Shown here: piece after piece, positions 25,923-35,376 of the stretch
Layout of the letters: each line of letters opens with the position of its first letter
Position numbering within the stretch: position 1 is the stretch's first letter
Source of the DNA: Actinopolymorpha pittospori
Lineage (GTDB): Bacteria > Actinomycetota > Actinomycetes > Propionibacteriales > Actinopolymorphaceae
Direction of reading: 5' to 3'
Length of the DNA stretch: 64,000 nucleotides
NCBI RefSeq assembly: GCF_014873875.1
Contig: NZ_JADBEM010000001.1
Coordinates: 3,968,001 to 4,032,000 of the forward strand
Position numbers and translations under genes: made by a program
The notes under the pieces: model-generated
Told to the model about the DNA's origin: nothing
Databases searched by the model: none
The model's input: the letters and a program-made list of their open reading frames with translations, nothing else

Positions 25923-26639
25923 TCAGTGACCCGCGCTCTGACCGCCGTCCACGTGCAGGATCTCTCCGGTGACGAAGGGCGCGTTCTCGAGGTAGAGCAC
26001 GGCGTCGACGACGTCGCTGCGTTCACCGAGGTGCCCCACCGGCTCCAGGCCGGCCAGGAACTCGTGGACGTCCTCGGGGTTCAGGGGCGTGTTGATGTGA
26101 CCAGGGGAGACGGCGTTGCAGCGGATCCCCTGCTGGGCGTACTCGATGGCCAGGGACTTGGTTGCGGCCTGCAGTCCGCCCTTGGTCAGGGAGGCGAGCA
26201 CCGAGGGCAACTTGGAGTGGGCGTGGTCGACGAGGCTCGTGGTGATGTTGACGATGTGCCCACCCCCTCGCTCGAGCATGTGTGGGACCGCGAGCCGGGT
26301 CAGGTGGAAGAAGCCGGCCACGTTGACGGCGATCATCGCGTCGAAGTCGTCCTGGGTGTAGTCGGTGAACGGCTTTGAGATGAAGATCCCGGCATTGTTG
26401 ACGAGGGTGTCGATGTGTCCGAATCGCTCCATGCCGGCGGCAATGACCCGTTCGGCGGTGGACGGATCGGCGATGTCACCCCCGACGGTCACGACGTCGG
26501 CGTCTCCTGACGGGGACATGGTCCGGGCGGTGGCGACGACGGAGTAGCCGAGTTTGCGGTAACCGGTCACGAGTCCCGCACCGAGGCCGTGAGGAGCGCC
26601 GGTTATGACGGCGACCTTCTGTGCCTGGAAGTTGCTCAT
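25923..26639 (-). CDS. SDR-family protein lacking the catalytic tyrosine
   Basis: 238 aa from ATG 26639 with GGGAGG upstream. Rossmann motif TGAPHGLGAG, NNAGIF and a C-terminal VTGEILHVDGGQSAGH place it in the short-chain dehydrogenases. The active-site helix reads VLASLTKGGLQAATKSLAIEYA, so the position four before the Lys, normally Tyr, is Ala. It is divergent from the aldo/keto reductase gene. Confidence 0.88.
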   Translation of the reverse strand: MSNFQAQKVAVITGAPHGLGAGLVTGYRKLGYSVVATARTMSPSGDADVVTVGGDIADPSTAERVIAAGMERFGHIDTLVNNAGIFISKPFTDYTQDDFDAMIAVNVAGFFHLTRLAVPHMLERGGGHIVNITTSLVDHAHSKLPSVLASLTKGGLQAATKSLAIEYAQQGIRCNAVSPGHINTPLNPEDVHEFLAGLEPVGHLGERSDVVDAVLYLENAPFVTGEILHVDGGQSAGH

Positions 26640-26895
26640 GAGACCTCCCGTTCGGGTGGAACGCTCGCGATCAGGCGACCGGCCGGGCAGGTTGGGGCGG
26701 TGACGTGGGGACCGTTCCCTTGTCCATGGCCCCATCGTGAGCACCGCGGCAGCGGGAACGCCACGACCGAGCGCCTCCCCGTTGGGAGGCCGAACCTCCT
26801 GGCGGACCTACGATCGAAAGAAGGGTGCCCGCGGATCGCCGGACCGTCGCTCTCCCAGCGGATCGGGGCACTGGAACAGGGAAGAGGAGCTGATC

Positions 26896-27906
26896 ATGAG
26901 GAAGGCGTCGCTCGGCCAACTCGAGGTTTCGCGACTCGGCCTCGGCACCATGGGCATGTCCGCCTACTACACCGGAGCGCGAGCCGATGACGCCGAGTCG
27001 ATCCGCACGATCCAGCGGGCCATCGACGTCGGGATCACCCTGATCGACACCGCCGAGATCTATGGTCCCTACATCAACGAGGAACTGGTCGGACGGGCGT
27101 TGAAGGGGCGTCGCGACGAGGTCGTCCTGGCCACGAAGTTCGGGCAGATCTCCCACCCGCGGCTCGCCGCGCGCGGTCTGTCCGTCAGAACCGACAATGT
27201 GGAAGAGATCCGTTCACTGGACAGTAGCCCGGACAACATCGCGACATCGGTGGAAGGCTCGCTGCGGCGGCTCGGCACCGATCACATCGACCTGTACTAC
27301 CAGCACCGCGTCGATCCCGACACGCCCATCGAGGAGACGATCGGTGCGCTGGGCGAACTGGTACGGCAGGGCAAGATCCGCTACGTCGGCCTGTCCGAGG
27401 CGGCACCACAGACGATTCGTCGGGCGCACGCCGTCCACCCGATCACCGCGTTGCAGAACGAGTACTCGCTGTGGACGCGTGATCCTGAGTCGCAGATCCT
27501 GCCGCTGCTTCGTGAGCTCGGCATCGGCCTGGTGGCCTACTCGCCGTTGGGGCGGGGATTCCTCACCGGGCAGATCCGTTCGACCGACCAGTTGGAGGCC
27601 GACGACTTCCGGCAGAGCAATCCGCGCTTCGCCAGGGAGAACCTCGAGCAGAACCTCCGTATCGTGCGTGAGGTGGAGGCGATCGCCGACGAGGCCGGAG
27701 CGACACCGGCGCAGGTGGCGCTCGCCTGGCTGCTCGCGCAGGGCAACGACGTCGTTCCGATCCCCGGCACGAAGAAGGTCTCACGCCTGGAGGAGAACGC
27801 CGCGGCGGACGCTGTCGAACTGAGTACGGACCAGATCGGCAGGCTGAACGCCCTCCCGGCGCCGGCGGGCGCGCGCTATGCCGACATGACATCCATCGAC
27901 CGATGA
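26896..27906 (+). CDS. Aldo/keto reductase
   Basis: 336 aa from ATG 26896 with GAAGAGGAGC upstream. The catalytic tetrad is visible: Asp and Tyr in DTAEIYG, Lys in LATKFG, His in YYQHRVD. The NADPH-binding C-terminal segment is IPGTKKVSRLEENAAA. The best match in type is the AKR13/YakC-like group of actinobacterial reductases. A 256-bp gap with a divergent SDR gene precedes it; no operator was recognised there. Confidence 0.93.
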   Translation: MRKASLGQLEVSRLGLGTMGMSAYYTGARADDAESIRTIQRAIDVGITLIDTAEIYGPYINEELVGRALKGRRDEVVLATKFGQISHPRLAARGLSVRTDNVEEIRSLDSSPDNIATSVEGSLRRLGTDHIDLYYQHRVDPDTPIEETIGALGELVRQGKIRYVGLSEAAPQTIRRAHAVHPITALQNEYSLWTRDPESQILPLLRELGIGLVAYSPLGRGFLTGQIRSTDQLEADDFRQSNPRFARENLEQNLRIVREVEAIADEAGATPAQVALAWLLAQGNDVVPIPGTKKVSRLEENAAADAVELSTDQIGRLNALPAPAGARYADMTSIDR

Positions 27907-27917
27907 CCGGGCCGTCC

Positions 27918-29000
27918 TCAATGGAGGACGGTCTCCAGGCCCAGGCCGAGCAGGAAGGTCACCGTCGCCGCGGCGACCCCGATCGCCAACTGGCGTAGCG
28001 CCCGACGCAGTGGTGACGCACCGGACAGCACCCCCACCGTTCCACCGGTGAGCATCAACGCGGCACCGGTGAGGACGCATGCCACCACGACCGCGGTGAG
28101 CCCCTGCACGCCGAAGATGAACGGCAGGACCGGTACCAACGCACCGCCGGCGAAGAAGGCGAAACTTGCCGTCGCCGCACCTATCGCGGTGCCGACGACG
28201 TCGGAGTCCGCTGTCCCCGGGACGCCCAATGCTGGACCCACTGGCTGCTCTTGCAGCACCGCCCGCGCACGGCGTTCCGCCTCCTCGGCGGACATACCGC
28301 GGGCGCGGTAGACCAGGGCGAGCTCGTTCGCGTCGACGTCAAGCTGAGGTAGCGCCGTCTCCACCGCCTCCTCCGGCGCCACCGCGGCCAGCAGTTCACG
28401 CTGCGAGCTCACCGAGACGTACTCCCCGGCCGCCATGGACAACGCGCCGGCGAGGAGCCCGGACAGTCCGGTCAGCAGCACCGTCTGGCTGCTCGCCCCG
28501 CCGCCGATCACGCCGAGTACCAGCGAGACGTTGCTCACCAGCCCGTCGTTCGCGCCGAACACCGCGGCGCGCAGCGTCCCGGACAGCCGCGACCGTCCCC
28601 GCGCGGCCAGGGCACGCACGACCTCGCTGTGGATCCGCTCGTCGGCCGCCATCGAGGCTGGTGCGTCGGACACGGACGCGTATCGCTGGCTCTCGGCCTG
28701 CTGCATGAGCGCAAGAACGAACAACCACCCGAACCGCCTGGCCAGGGACGCGAGGAGCCGCATCTTCGGCCTACCGCGGCGTGGCTGACCGACCTCCGCG
28801 CCCAGCAGCCGCTCCCAGTGCGCCGCGTGCCGGCTCTCGGCGTCCGCCAGCGCCAGCAGGATGTCCCGTTCCTCGCCGGTGCTGCGGGAGGCGAGCTCGC
28901 GGTAGACCCTGGCCTCCTCGCGCTCGTCGGCCAGCATCCTGCGCCATCGCCGGATCCGCGCGGGTGACCGGACGGGCCCCGACCGAGCATCACCCCCCAT
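27918..29000 (-). CDS. Erythrin-VIT1 fusion, MbfA-like iron/manganese exporter
   Basis: 360 aa from ATG 29000 with AGAAGG upstream. The N-terminal about 130 residues form a ferritin-like di-iron helical domain (DEREEARVYRELAS, then LADAESRHAAHWERLLG). The C-terminal part is a VIT1/CCC1 transporter: VFGANDGLVSNVSLVLGV, AGALSMAAGEYVSVSSQRE, and several spans towards the end. The architecture matches MbfA-type membrane-bound ferritins, which export iron and give peroxide tolerance. It ends 11 bp from the convergent aldo/keto reductase. Confidence 0.88.
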   Translation of the reverse strand: MGGDARSGPVRSPARIRRWRRMLADEREEARVYRELASRSTGEERDILLALADAESRHAAHWERLLGAEVGQPRRGRPKMRLLASLARRFGWLFVLALMQQAESQRYASVSDAPASMAADERIHSEVVRALAARGRSRLSGTLRAAVFGANDGLVSNVSLVLGVIGGGASSQTVLLTGLSGLLAGALSMAAGEYVSVSSQRELLAAVAPEEAVETALPQLDVDANELALVYRARGMSAEEAERRARAVLQEQPVGPALGVPGTADSDVVGTAIGAATASFAFFAGGALVPVLPFIFGVQGLTAVVVACVLTGAALMLTGGTVGVLSGASPLRRALRQLAIGVAAATVTFLLGLGLETVLH

Positions 29001-29042
29001 ACTCGCGATCCTTCTCGCAATGCCGGGGGCCGGAACGCCGTT

Positions 29043-29065
29043 CAGAAAACCGCAGAAAACCGCAG
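29043..29065 (+). repeat. Short tandem repeat upstream of mbfA-like gene
   Basis: CAGAAAACCG occurs twice in tandem followed by CAG (2.3 units), in the 212-bp divergent region between the MbfA-like gene and the phosphotransferase remnant. It could be a regulator site or chance. Confidence 0.4.
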
Positions 29066-29212
29066 CCTCGACGTGCACGAGTGTCGAGCGAAAATCGGCC
29101 GAAACCGGGTAGGACTGGACACATGTGGCAGCGGGGTCCCACGGCCCGGCCGCGAGGACCGTCTGGCGCCAAATGAGTTGTCCCCCGCCGATGCAGTGCC
29201 GATGATCAGCTG

Positions 29213-30144
29213 GTGGATCAGGTCGTTCGCGCCCTCGACTCGGCGCTCGCCCGGGTAGGAGTCCTTCATGTCGGCGAGCGGACCGTTGGTTATGCGAACG
29301 ACCGATGGGTCGTCGCGACGGACAGGGGGACGCTGCTGGTGAAGGTGCTCCGCCTACCCAGCCCACATCCGGTCCATGTCGCCGGCCAACGTCGGGCGCA
29401 GCGACTGCTGGTCGAGCTCGGCTTCCCGACGCCGGAGATGCTGTACCTGGGGGAGAGTTCGGCCTTCGACGGTCGGCTGATGTCGGTGCAGCGGTTCGTC
29501 CCCGCGGTCGCGGCCGACGAGGGTGACGACGCCGTCATGAACGCGCTCGACGAACGGGTGCGCCACGAGTTCTTCGTCGACTTCGGTCGCGCGGTCGGTT
29601 GGCTCCACTCCATCGATCTGCCCTGCTTCGGTGGCTGGCTCGACGAGCAGGGAGTCGATCGGGGTTCGTGGGTCGATCTGATCTTCCCGCGGGCGGCGCT
29701 ACGAGACTTGTACGACCGGTCGGATGTGGGACTCTCGAGGTCGGATGTCAGGACCGTGGAGCGGCGGATCGTCGCCGGGCTGGAAGGTCTTCCCGAGATC
29801 TCGCCCCGGCTCGTCCACCGAGACCTTCACGCCGGCAACATCTTGTTGGCGGAAGGCGGGTTCGCCGGCCTCGTCGACCTTGACATCGTGCGTGAATGGG
29901 ACGGTCCGTGGGACTTCGCGACCCGGATCGACGGTGCCTGTGACTACTGGAAGTGCCGTACGCCGTTCATGGCCGGCTACCGCGACACGGTGGGGAGTTG
30001 CCGGCCGACTTCGATTTCAGGCGTTGGTTGTACACCGGCATCGACAGCGTGCGAAGTATCAGTGAGTTCCTCGGCGGAAACAGTGGCTATGCCAACCAGC
30101 CCGCCCGCCTTCGGGAATGGCTCGCGACGCCACCGCCGGGGTGA
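29213..30144 (+). pseudogene. Aminoglycoside phosphotransferase-family gene with a frameshift
   Basis: From GTG 29213 the protein has the APH/choline-kinase fold: LVHRDLHAGNILLAEGG (catalytic loop HxDxxxxN) and LVDLDIVREWDGPWDFATR (metal DxD). After FMAGYRDT, near 29988, the frame shifts: the expected continuation GGELPADFDFRRWLYTGIDSV...LREWLATPPPG, with a natural stop at 30144, lies in the next frame. The unshifted frame instead runs about 140 unrelated residues into the HNH fragment. Either one base was lost or gained in nature, or it is a base-calling error. Confidence 0.78.
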
Positions 30145-31525
30145 ACGTGGCGAGTCGGCCCGCGGTCGCTCACCGCGTGGGGTTCGCGTGCATGCCCGCG
30201 TCTGCCTACCGTCGGATCAGGGTGGCGTCGTCGGGGCGGATGGGGTTCTGGTGGCGGTCGACCCATGGTGGCGGGGTGTATTCGGGGTGGCCGTCGTTGC
30301 TCATGCGGACGGTCCAGCCCTTCGTGTGGATGGTGGTGTGGTGGTGTTGGCAGAGGAGGACGCCGTTGTTCAGGTCGGTCGCTCCGCCGTCTACCCAGTG
30401 CTGGATGTGATGCAATGCCGCTAAGTTAAGTGTCGCTGGAGGTGGATGGTTGGACGCCGGTGGTTGCGGCCTGTGTCACCTTCACGTTTGACCCTGTGGT
30501 ATTTGGCGAAGTGGCGTTTCACGACTCGGGGATAGGCGCGGTGACGGCGTTTAGGGTTGAGGATCGCGATGATCTCTTCGATCGCCGCTCTGAGAGTCAT
30601 CCGGATTCTACGAGGGGGAAAAATGCGCCTGGCCAGTGATTTGGCGGCGTACGAGGCGGAGGCTTCGGATGAATGACAGCCGATCGGTATCGAGGTCCGC
30701 GGTGTCCGCCGCCTCGTGCATCAGATGTCGTATCGCGTAGTGGGCAAGAAGAATTCCCCATATTTCTTGCCTCACCATCTCAGGGCTCTTTGACCGTAGC
30801 ACGCGGCCTTGTCCGAGCTGGTGGATCTCAATCTCGTCCAGGGCAACCTCGAATTCCCATCGCTCGCTGTAGAGGGCCGCGAGTTCAACTGCTGGCGCAT
30901 CCTCGTGGTCAAGGATCGTGGTGACCAGCCGGAATGTTTCGCTGGGCCCGTCTCCGTTGTCGACGTGGTATTCGACAACCCGACACGGAGTTCCAACAGC
31001 CTCTACTACCTCTGGGTTTCCGAGTGGTCCGTCTCCTGGTCGCGCTCGCCTCTTCGCTCGACGTCGAACCTGGCTCTGGATGTCCGAATCGAGAAGGACC
31101 GACCGGTAGGAGCCGTCAGGCAGCACCTCAAGAACCGGGAGGATCATGTTCGAGGTCACCCGAAACAGAAGATCCGCTCCGACCTCCAGCACCTCACACC
31201 AGAGCTTGTAGCTATAGAAACGCCGGTCAGCCAGTACCAGCATCCCTGGTTCCAGTGCTGGGAGCAGTCTGCGCACCAGGGTGCGCTCACCTGTGCTCCA
31301 ACTGCCCATGGTGGCGGCGACAATCGCGTGCGTCCCGCACTCGGCCAGTCCAACGAGTCGCACGAGCGGGAAGGCGCTGTCGCCTCGCGCTCCGCTCGAA
31401 TGTTGAAACTCGGCATTGTTTTCCGGAGTGTCAGGCACGTCGAGAATCACCCCCATCGATCGCCATCACCCTCCAGGACCCAAACTGTGCACCCCGCGTC
31501 CCACGCCGAGCCATCGGCACGGCTA

Positions 31526-32696
31526 CTGTTGCGTGATTCTGGTTGTGTTATTTCGCGTTGTTGTCGACGAGTTTCTTGATGTTGGTCTGGACGAGGCGGA
31601 CCTTGGCGAGGATCTCTTCGCTGGTAGCGGTCCAGGCGAACGGCTTCGCGTCGACGTTCCAGGTGTCGATGTAGTCCTTGATCTGTTTGATCAGCACGTT
31701 CACCGAGGTGAAGGTGCCGCGGCGGATCGACTGGCGGGTCAGGATCCCGAACCACGTCTCGATCTGGTTGATCCAGCTCGATCCGACCGGGGTGAAGTGG
31801 AACCTGACGTGCGGATTCTCCTCCAGCCAGGCCTCCACCTCCGGCGTGGTGTGGGTGGACAGGTTGTCCAACACGACATGGACCTCTTTGCCCGTATGAG
31901 GTTTGACGGCCTTCTTCAAGAAGGCCAGGAAGTTCGCCCCGTCCCGGGTCGGCCTGCACTCCCCGACGACCTGGCCGGTGCCCACATCCAGGGCAGCGAA
32001 CAGGTTCGTGACACCGTGCCGTACATAGTCGTGGGTGCGTTTCTCGGTCACGCCGAAGTCCAACGGCAGCAACGGCTGGGTGCGGTCCAACGCCTGGATC
32101 TGTGTCTTCTCATCGATGGAGAGCACCACCGCACCACCGGGCGGGTCCAGATACAACCCGACCACATCGGAGACCTTCTCCGCGAACGCGGGATCCTTGG
32201 ACAACTTGAACGTGCCATGCCGGTGCGGCGCAAGCCCCTCCTCCCGCCACACCCGAGCCACATAGCTCCACGACACACAGATCCCCTCGACCCGCTTCAG
32301 ATACCCAGCCAACCCACGGGTCGACCAGTGCGACAGCCCCGTCTCCACCGGCGGAGAAGTCCTGGTCAACGCCACCACCCGAGCCCGCACCCGCGGTGGA
32401 ACCTGCACCCGCGGCGCAGCCCGATCACGATCGTCCAACCCGGCCAGGCCATGCTCGGCGTGGCGGCGGACCCACCGATCCACCGTCGGCAACGACACCC
32501 CCGCCAACTCCGCGATGTCCTTACGACGCCGACCTTCCCCATGCCACAACACGATCCGCGCCCGAGTCGCCAGCACGGCCGACACATCCCGACTGTTCAC
32601 CAACGCCCGCAACTCAGCGTCCTGCTCCACCGAAAGCTCAACACCGAGTCAACGAGCCACAACCAGAAAAGTAACGCAACCAGAATCACGCAACAC
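31526..32696 (-). mobile_element. IS630-family insertion sequence, copy 2, nested in IS4
   Basis: 1171 bp, the same length as copy 1, flanked by TA on both sides (31524-31525 and 32697-32698). The inverted repeats are those of copy 1, except that the outermost left base is C instead of G. The IS4 transposase frame is restored when it is removed, which fixes the boundaries. Confidence 0.94.
31548..32630 (-). CDS. IS630-family transposase, copy 2
   Basis: 360 aa from GTG 32630, a few codons shorter at the N-terminus than copy 1 because the equivalent first codon is GTT. DDE residues are present in LSIDEKTQIQ, VHVVLDNLSTH and SSWINQIETWFGIL. Substitutions against copy 1 are scattered and mostly conservative (such as AGTGL to VETGL, NQVETW to NQIETW, and VLIRQI to VLIKQI), about 96 % identity by eye. 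The frame is intact. Confidence 0.95.
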   Translation of the reverse strand: MEQDAELRALVNSRDVSAVLATRARIVLWHGEGRRRKDIAELAGVSLPTVDRWVRRHAEHGLAGLDDRDRAAPRVQVPPRVRARVVALTRTSPPVETGLSHWSTRGLAGYLKRVEGICVSWSYVARVWREEGLAPHRHGTFKLSKDPAFAEKVSDVVGLYLDPPGGAVVLSIDEKTQIQALDRTQPLLPLDFGVTEKRTHDYVRHGVTNLFAALDVGTGQVVGECRPTRDGANFLAFLKKAVKPHTGKEVHVVLDNLSTHTTPEVEAWLEENPHVRFHFTPVGSSWINQIETWFGILTRQSIRRGTFTSVNVLIKQIKDYIDTWNVDAKPFAWTATSEEILAKVRLVQTNIKKLVDNNAK

Positions 32697-34331
32697 TACC
32701 CGGTGAAACAACTCCTTCAATGGTTCCTCACCCAGACGAGCCCGAGCCTGCGTGATAGCGCTCGTGGTAGGAACCGACCAGTCCTTTGACCAGTTCTTCA
32801 GAAACATCAGCCCGCCAACGAGGCGTCGCATCACCTCTTCATAGCCTTCGCCGAGACGACCACATGCGCCGGAAGGAGTCGAGAGCGTTTCTCCTTCCGG
32901 CCACACTCAGCCACCACCTCCTCAACCAAGTCCCGGCGAATCACCTGAGTCAACACACCGACCGAGATTCGATCCGTCAACTGAGCACTCGAAGAAAGGC
33001 GTCTGTTCGTCATGCGCAAAGACTATTGAGAAGAAAGTAACGCCCCACAGATTTCCGAAGCGACACTCCGCGCCGATTTCCATACCAACTAACCACGCAC
33101 GCACTCGCTAACTTAGCGGCATTGTGATGTGATGTGCTTCGGTCCACTTCTCGGGCCGTCTGCAGTCGGGGAAGTGGCAGAAGTAGCCGTCGCGTTCGGC
33201 GAGGGCGTGTCGTTGGGAGGAGGTGAACAGGCGGGTGCCGCGTCCGAGGTCGAGAACGGCGCCGTCTCCACCGAGCACCACGGGGATGATCTCCGCATCA
33301 CACGCAAGCTGCCGCACCAGCGTCGCTGACAACGGAGGCCCCGTGATCCGATAACCGATCACCGCCCGTCCCCCACTCCCGTCCTCGTCGCCCTGGGTCC
33401 TCACCTTCAGATGCGCGGGGCCGGAGTCGGTGAGCACGGAGTTGAGGGTGGCGTAGCCGAGCCGGGCCACGAGGTCGTCGTGGTTCACCGTCACTGTGAG
33501 ACGCGGCCTGACGCTCCCGCGGGTGGGCGCGTTCGCTGCCGCCTGCGCGACACCGAGAAACTCGGCGAAGGCGTCTGCATAGCGGCGTTCGCTGCTGCGC
33601 AGGTCCGGGCCGTCGGGGCCCGAGGGACGAGGGCGAGCGACGGGTCGAGGAGTGCCTGCAGGATCGCGAGGGTGGGGACGTCGAGGCGCAGGAACATCGT
33701 GCCCATGCCGTCGCGGACCGGCCCGAAGCTCAGGGTGCGGTTCTCTCGGGCTCTGCGTTCCTGCTCCTCCAACTGCTTCCCGATCCGGCGCTCGGCGTTC
33801 TCCGGGGCGATCACCTCGTACAGATGCCTGCCGGCCTTGTCCAGGTCATCGGTGTCGAGAAACTGTGCCCTCTCCAACAGGAATGCTTCCACCTCCGCCT
33901 TCACGTCGGCGTCGACGTCGTTGGGGAGGCGGCGGATGGCGCGTTCGATGACCTGCGCCTGACCCAACGAAAATCTCACCCTCGGAAAGCGCGCAACCGG
34001 TAGCGCGGAGCGTCTGGTCCAACGCCTTCGCCAACCGGACCGACACCGACGCCTCACGACGCCCCATCCGCGTCACCTGCTCCACCCACCCGGCCGTGTT
34101 CGCGGCACCGGTCAACTTCCTGACCTCGTTCAACTCCGCCTGCCGCGTCAACGACAACCGCAACGACGCGAGCCTCGCTTCATGGGTGGCGAGTTGCTGC
34201 ATCGCCCCTTCGTATTGATCCAGCGGCAACGACAGTGTCGGGCACTCGATCGCCGCGTCAATACCCGCACCGACACCGGCAAGCCAACGCATCAACGGAT
34301 GCGTCAAGCCTTCCCCGGTGTCGATGTCCAT

Positions 34332-34380
34332 GACCAAACCCTAGACCCGACCACCGACAACAACCCCTGTAAAACAAGGG
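34332..34380 (-). promoter_or_regulatory. 49-bp conserved leader of DUF222/HNH gene, copy 2
   Basis: Identical over all 49 bases to the leader of copy 1 (6404-6452), although the coding regions have diverged and the DNA upstream is unrelated. It contains the CCCTTG...CAGGGG potential hairpin. Confidence 0.75.
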
Positions 34381-34674
34381 GATCCAGCCATGCCGGCGAA
34401 AACTCTTCCTGACAATTGTTGGTCAACTTCCAAGCCCCACAACTGCGCTCCGCAGCAGCGCCGGGGCAACGTCGAGGTACGAGAAGACGGTCACGGACGC
34501 GCGGTCCGGTGACCGGCTTCACGGATCTCGACGAAGGCCCATGATCACGATCGTGATCACGGGTCGTCGGAGGGCGGGAGTTGCGGCTAACCTGAGAGTC
34601 GGAGTTCGCGATCGTCAGACCGCGGACGCCGAACGGCGCGGGCCAGCGGTCAGGCCACGGCATGGGGGTGCGCG
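34381..34674. other. Intergenic region with an 18-bp perfect palindrome
   Basis: No gene is seen here. At 34542-34559 lies TGATCACGATCGTGATCA, a perfect 18-bp palindrome, 116 bp upstream of the GTG start of the hypothetical secreted protein. It is long enough to be a specific operator, but no regulator gene is adjacent. Confidence 0.55.
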
Positions 34675-35361
34675 GTGAGATCGTCCGGCGTCACGAGGGG
34701 CGTCTCGGGGGCGGGGCTGTCCTTGATGACGCTCCTCGGCGTTCTGACCGTGTGCGTGCTCAGCAGGGACAGTCCTGATGCCTACAGCCACGCCTCCCTG
34801 TCGACCTGCGATGGCATTCGGATGCGTGCTGTCTACCCGCTGCCGCCCCACCTGCGGCGCGACGACGACTCCGATGACTCCGACGAGCCGGGCGACAGTC
34901 TGCGCGCCCACGACCACTCGTCCGCCGGGGCGTACGGCTCCGGACAGGTCGAGCGACCAGCGACGCTCGACCCGATCACCGACTTCATCCGTGCGCATGT
35001 CCCCACGGGCTTCGTCGGCATGAAGGTCGACGGTGCGACGGTCGAGGTCTACCGCGTGCCGCAGGTGGGCCATGACCTGGACGGCGCGGTGCGCGCGCGG
35101 TTCCCCGACGCCGCCGTGAGATTCGTCGACTCGGTACGCGACGAGGCGAGGCTCGCGGCTCTGCGCGACCGTGTCATGGGCGATGCCGACTACTGGCATG
35201 GCCAGGCTGTGACGCTCCGAGGAGCGGGCTACGACCCGAAGTACGGCGTCGTCACCATCGACGTGTTCGAGGATGCGAACCTCGTCCGCGACAGGTTCGT
35301 CGAGCGCTACGGCCACGGCATCGTCATCCAGGGTGGTGTGGGTCCGCTCTGCTTCACCTGA
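34675..35361 (+). CDS. Hypothetical secreted or membrane-anchored protein
   Basis: 228 aa from GTG 34675. One N-terminal hydrophobic segment (GLSLMTLLGVLTVCVL) is followed by an acidic stretch (RRDDDSDDSDEPGD) and a C-terminal alpha/beta region with DGATVEVYRVPQVGHDLDGAVRARFPDAAVRFVDS. No family recognised. Convergent with the PHP-domain gene, 15 bp away. Confidence 0.65.
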   Translation: MRSSGVTRGVSGAGLSLMTLLGVLTVCVLSRDSPDAYSHASLSTCDGIRMRAVYPLPPHLRRDDDSDDSDEPGDSLRAHDHSSAGAYGSGQVERPATLDPITDFIRAHVPTGFVGMKVDGATVEVYRVPQVGHDLDGAVRARFPDAAVRFVDSVRDEARLAALRDRVMGDADYWHGQAVTLRGAGYDPKYGVVTIDVFEDANLVRDRFVERYGHGIVIQGGVGPLCFT

Positions 35362-35376
35362 GCCGGCCAGCTCTAA

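Larger units (their letters stand above)
30608..33019 (-). pseudogene. IS4-family transposase, internally deleted and split by IS630
   Basis: The N-terminal piece (33019 downward: LTDRISVGVLTQVIRRDLVEEVVAECG...LLPAHVVV) is the IS4 N-terminal domain. It jumps directly to GEGYEEVMRRLVGGLMFLKNW in another frame, as if a hydrophobic stretch of about ten codons normally found there had been lost. The gene is then split by IS630 after KELFHRV; removal of that element and one TA restores KELFHRVAVPMARRGTRG. The distal piece has the DDE residues in MAIDGVILDVPDT, LVLADRRFYSYKLW and LYSERWEFEVALDEIE. Confidence 0.87.
30413..33125 (-). mobile_element. IS4-family element, host of a nested IS630
   Basis: The ends carry the perfect inverted repeat CAATGCCGCTAAGTTA (30413-30428, and in reverse at 33109-33124). 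The element is flanked by a 9-bp direct repeat GATGTGATG (30404-30412 and 33126-33134), consistent with IS4-type target duplication. Comparison with the intact DUF222/HNH gene confirms the junctions. The right end has one extra T between repeat and duplication. Without the nested IS630 and one TA the element is about 1540 bp, a normal IS4 size. Confidence 0.9.
30206..34331 (-). pseudogene. DUF222/HNH endonuclease gene, copy 2, interrupted by an IS4 element
   Basis: Paralogue of 6453-7871, read from ATG 34331. It is broken three times. A frameshift near 33980, at SEGEIF, leads into the SLGQAQVIERAIRRLP frame. A second near 33630, at LLDPSLA, leaves the frame that resumes at NHDDLVARLGYATL. The IS4 element at 30413-33125 is inserted within the HNH motif after KWTEAHHI; the last 68 or so codons (IQHWVDGGATDLNNGVLL...DDATLIRR) lie beyond it at 30206-30412. 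No functional nuclease can be made. Confidence 0.93.

Noticed and set aside
26820..26890. LysR-like HTH remnant (SLSQRIGALEQ) before the aldo/keto reductase
   Set aside because: Only about 11 matching residues with no further domain; may be chance.
31416..32789. 457-codon plus-strand frame antisense to IS630 copy 2
   Set aside because: Shadow of the transposase; an equivalent shadow occurs over copy 1.
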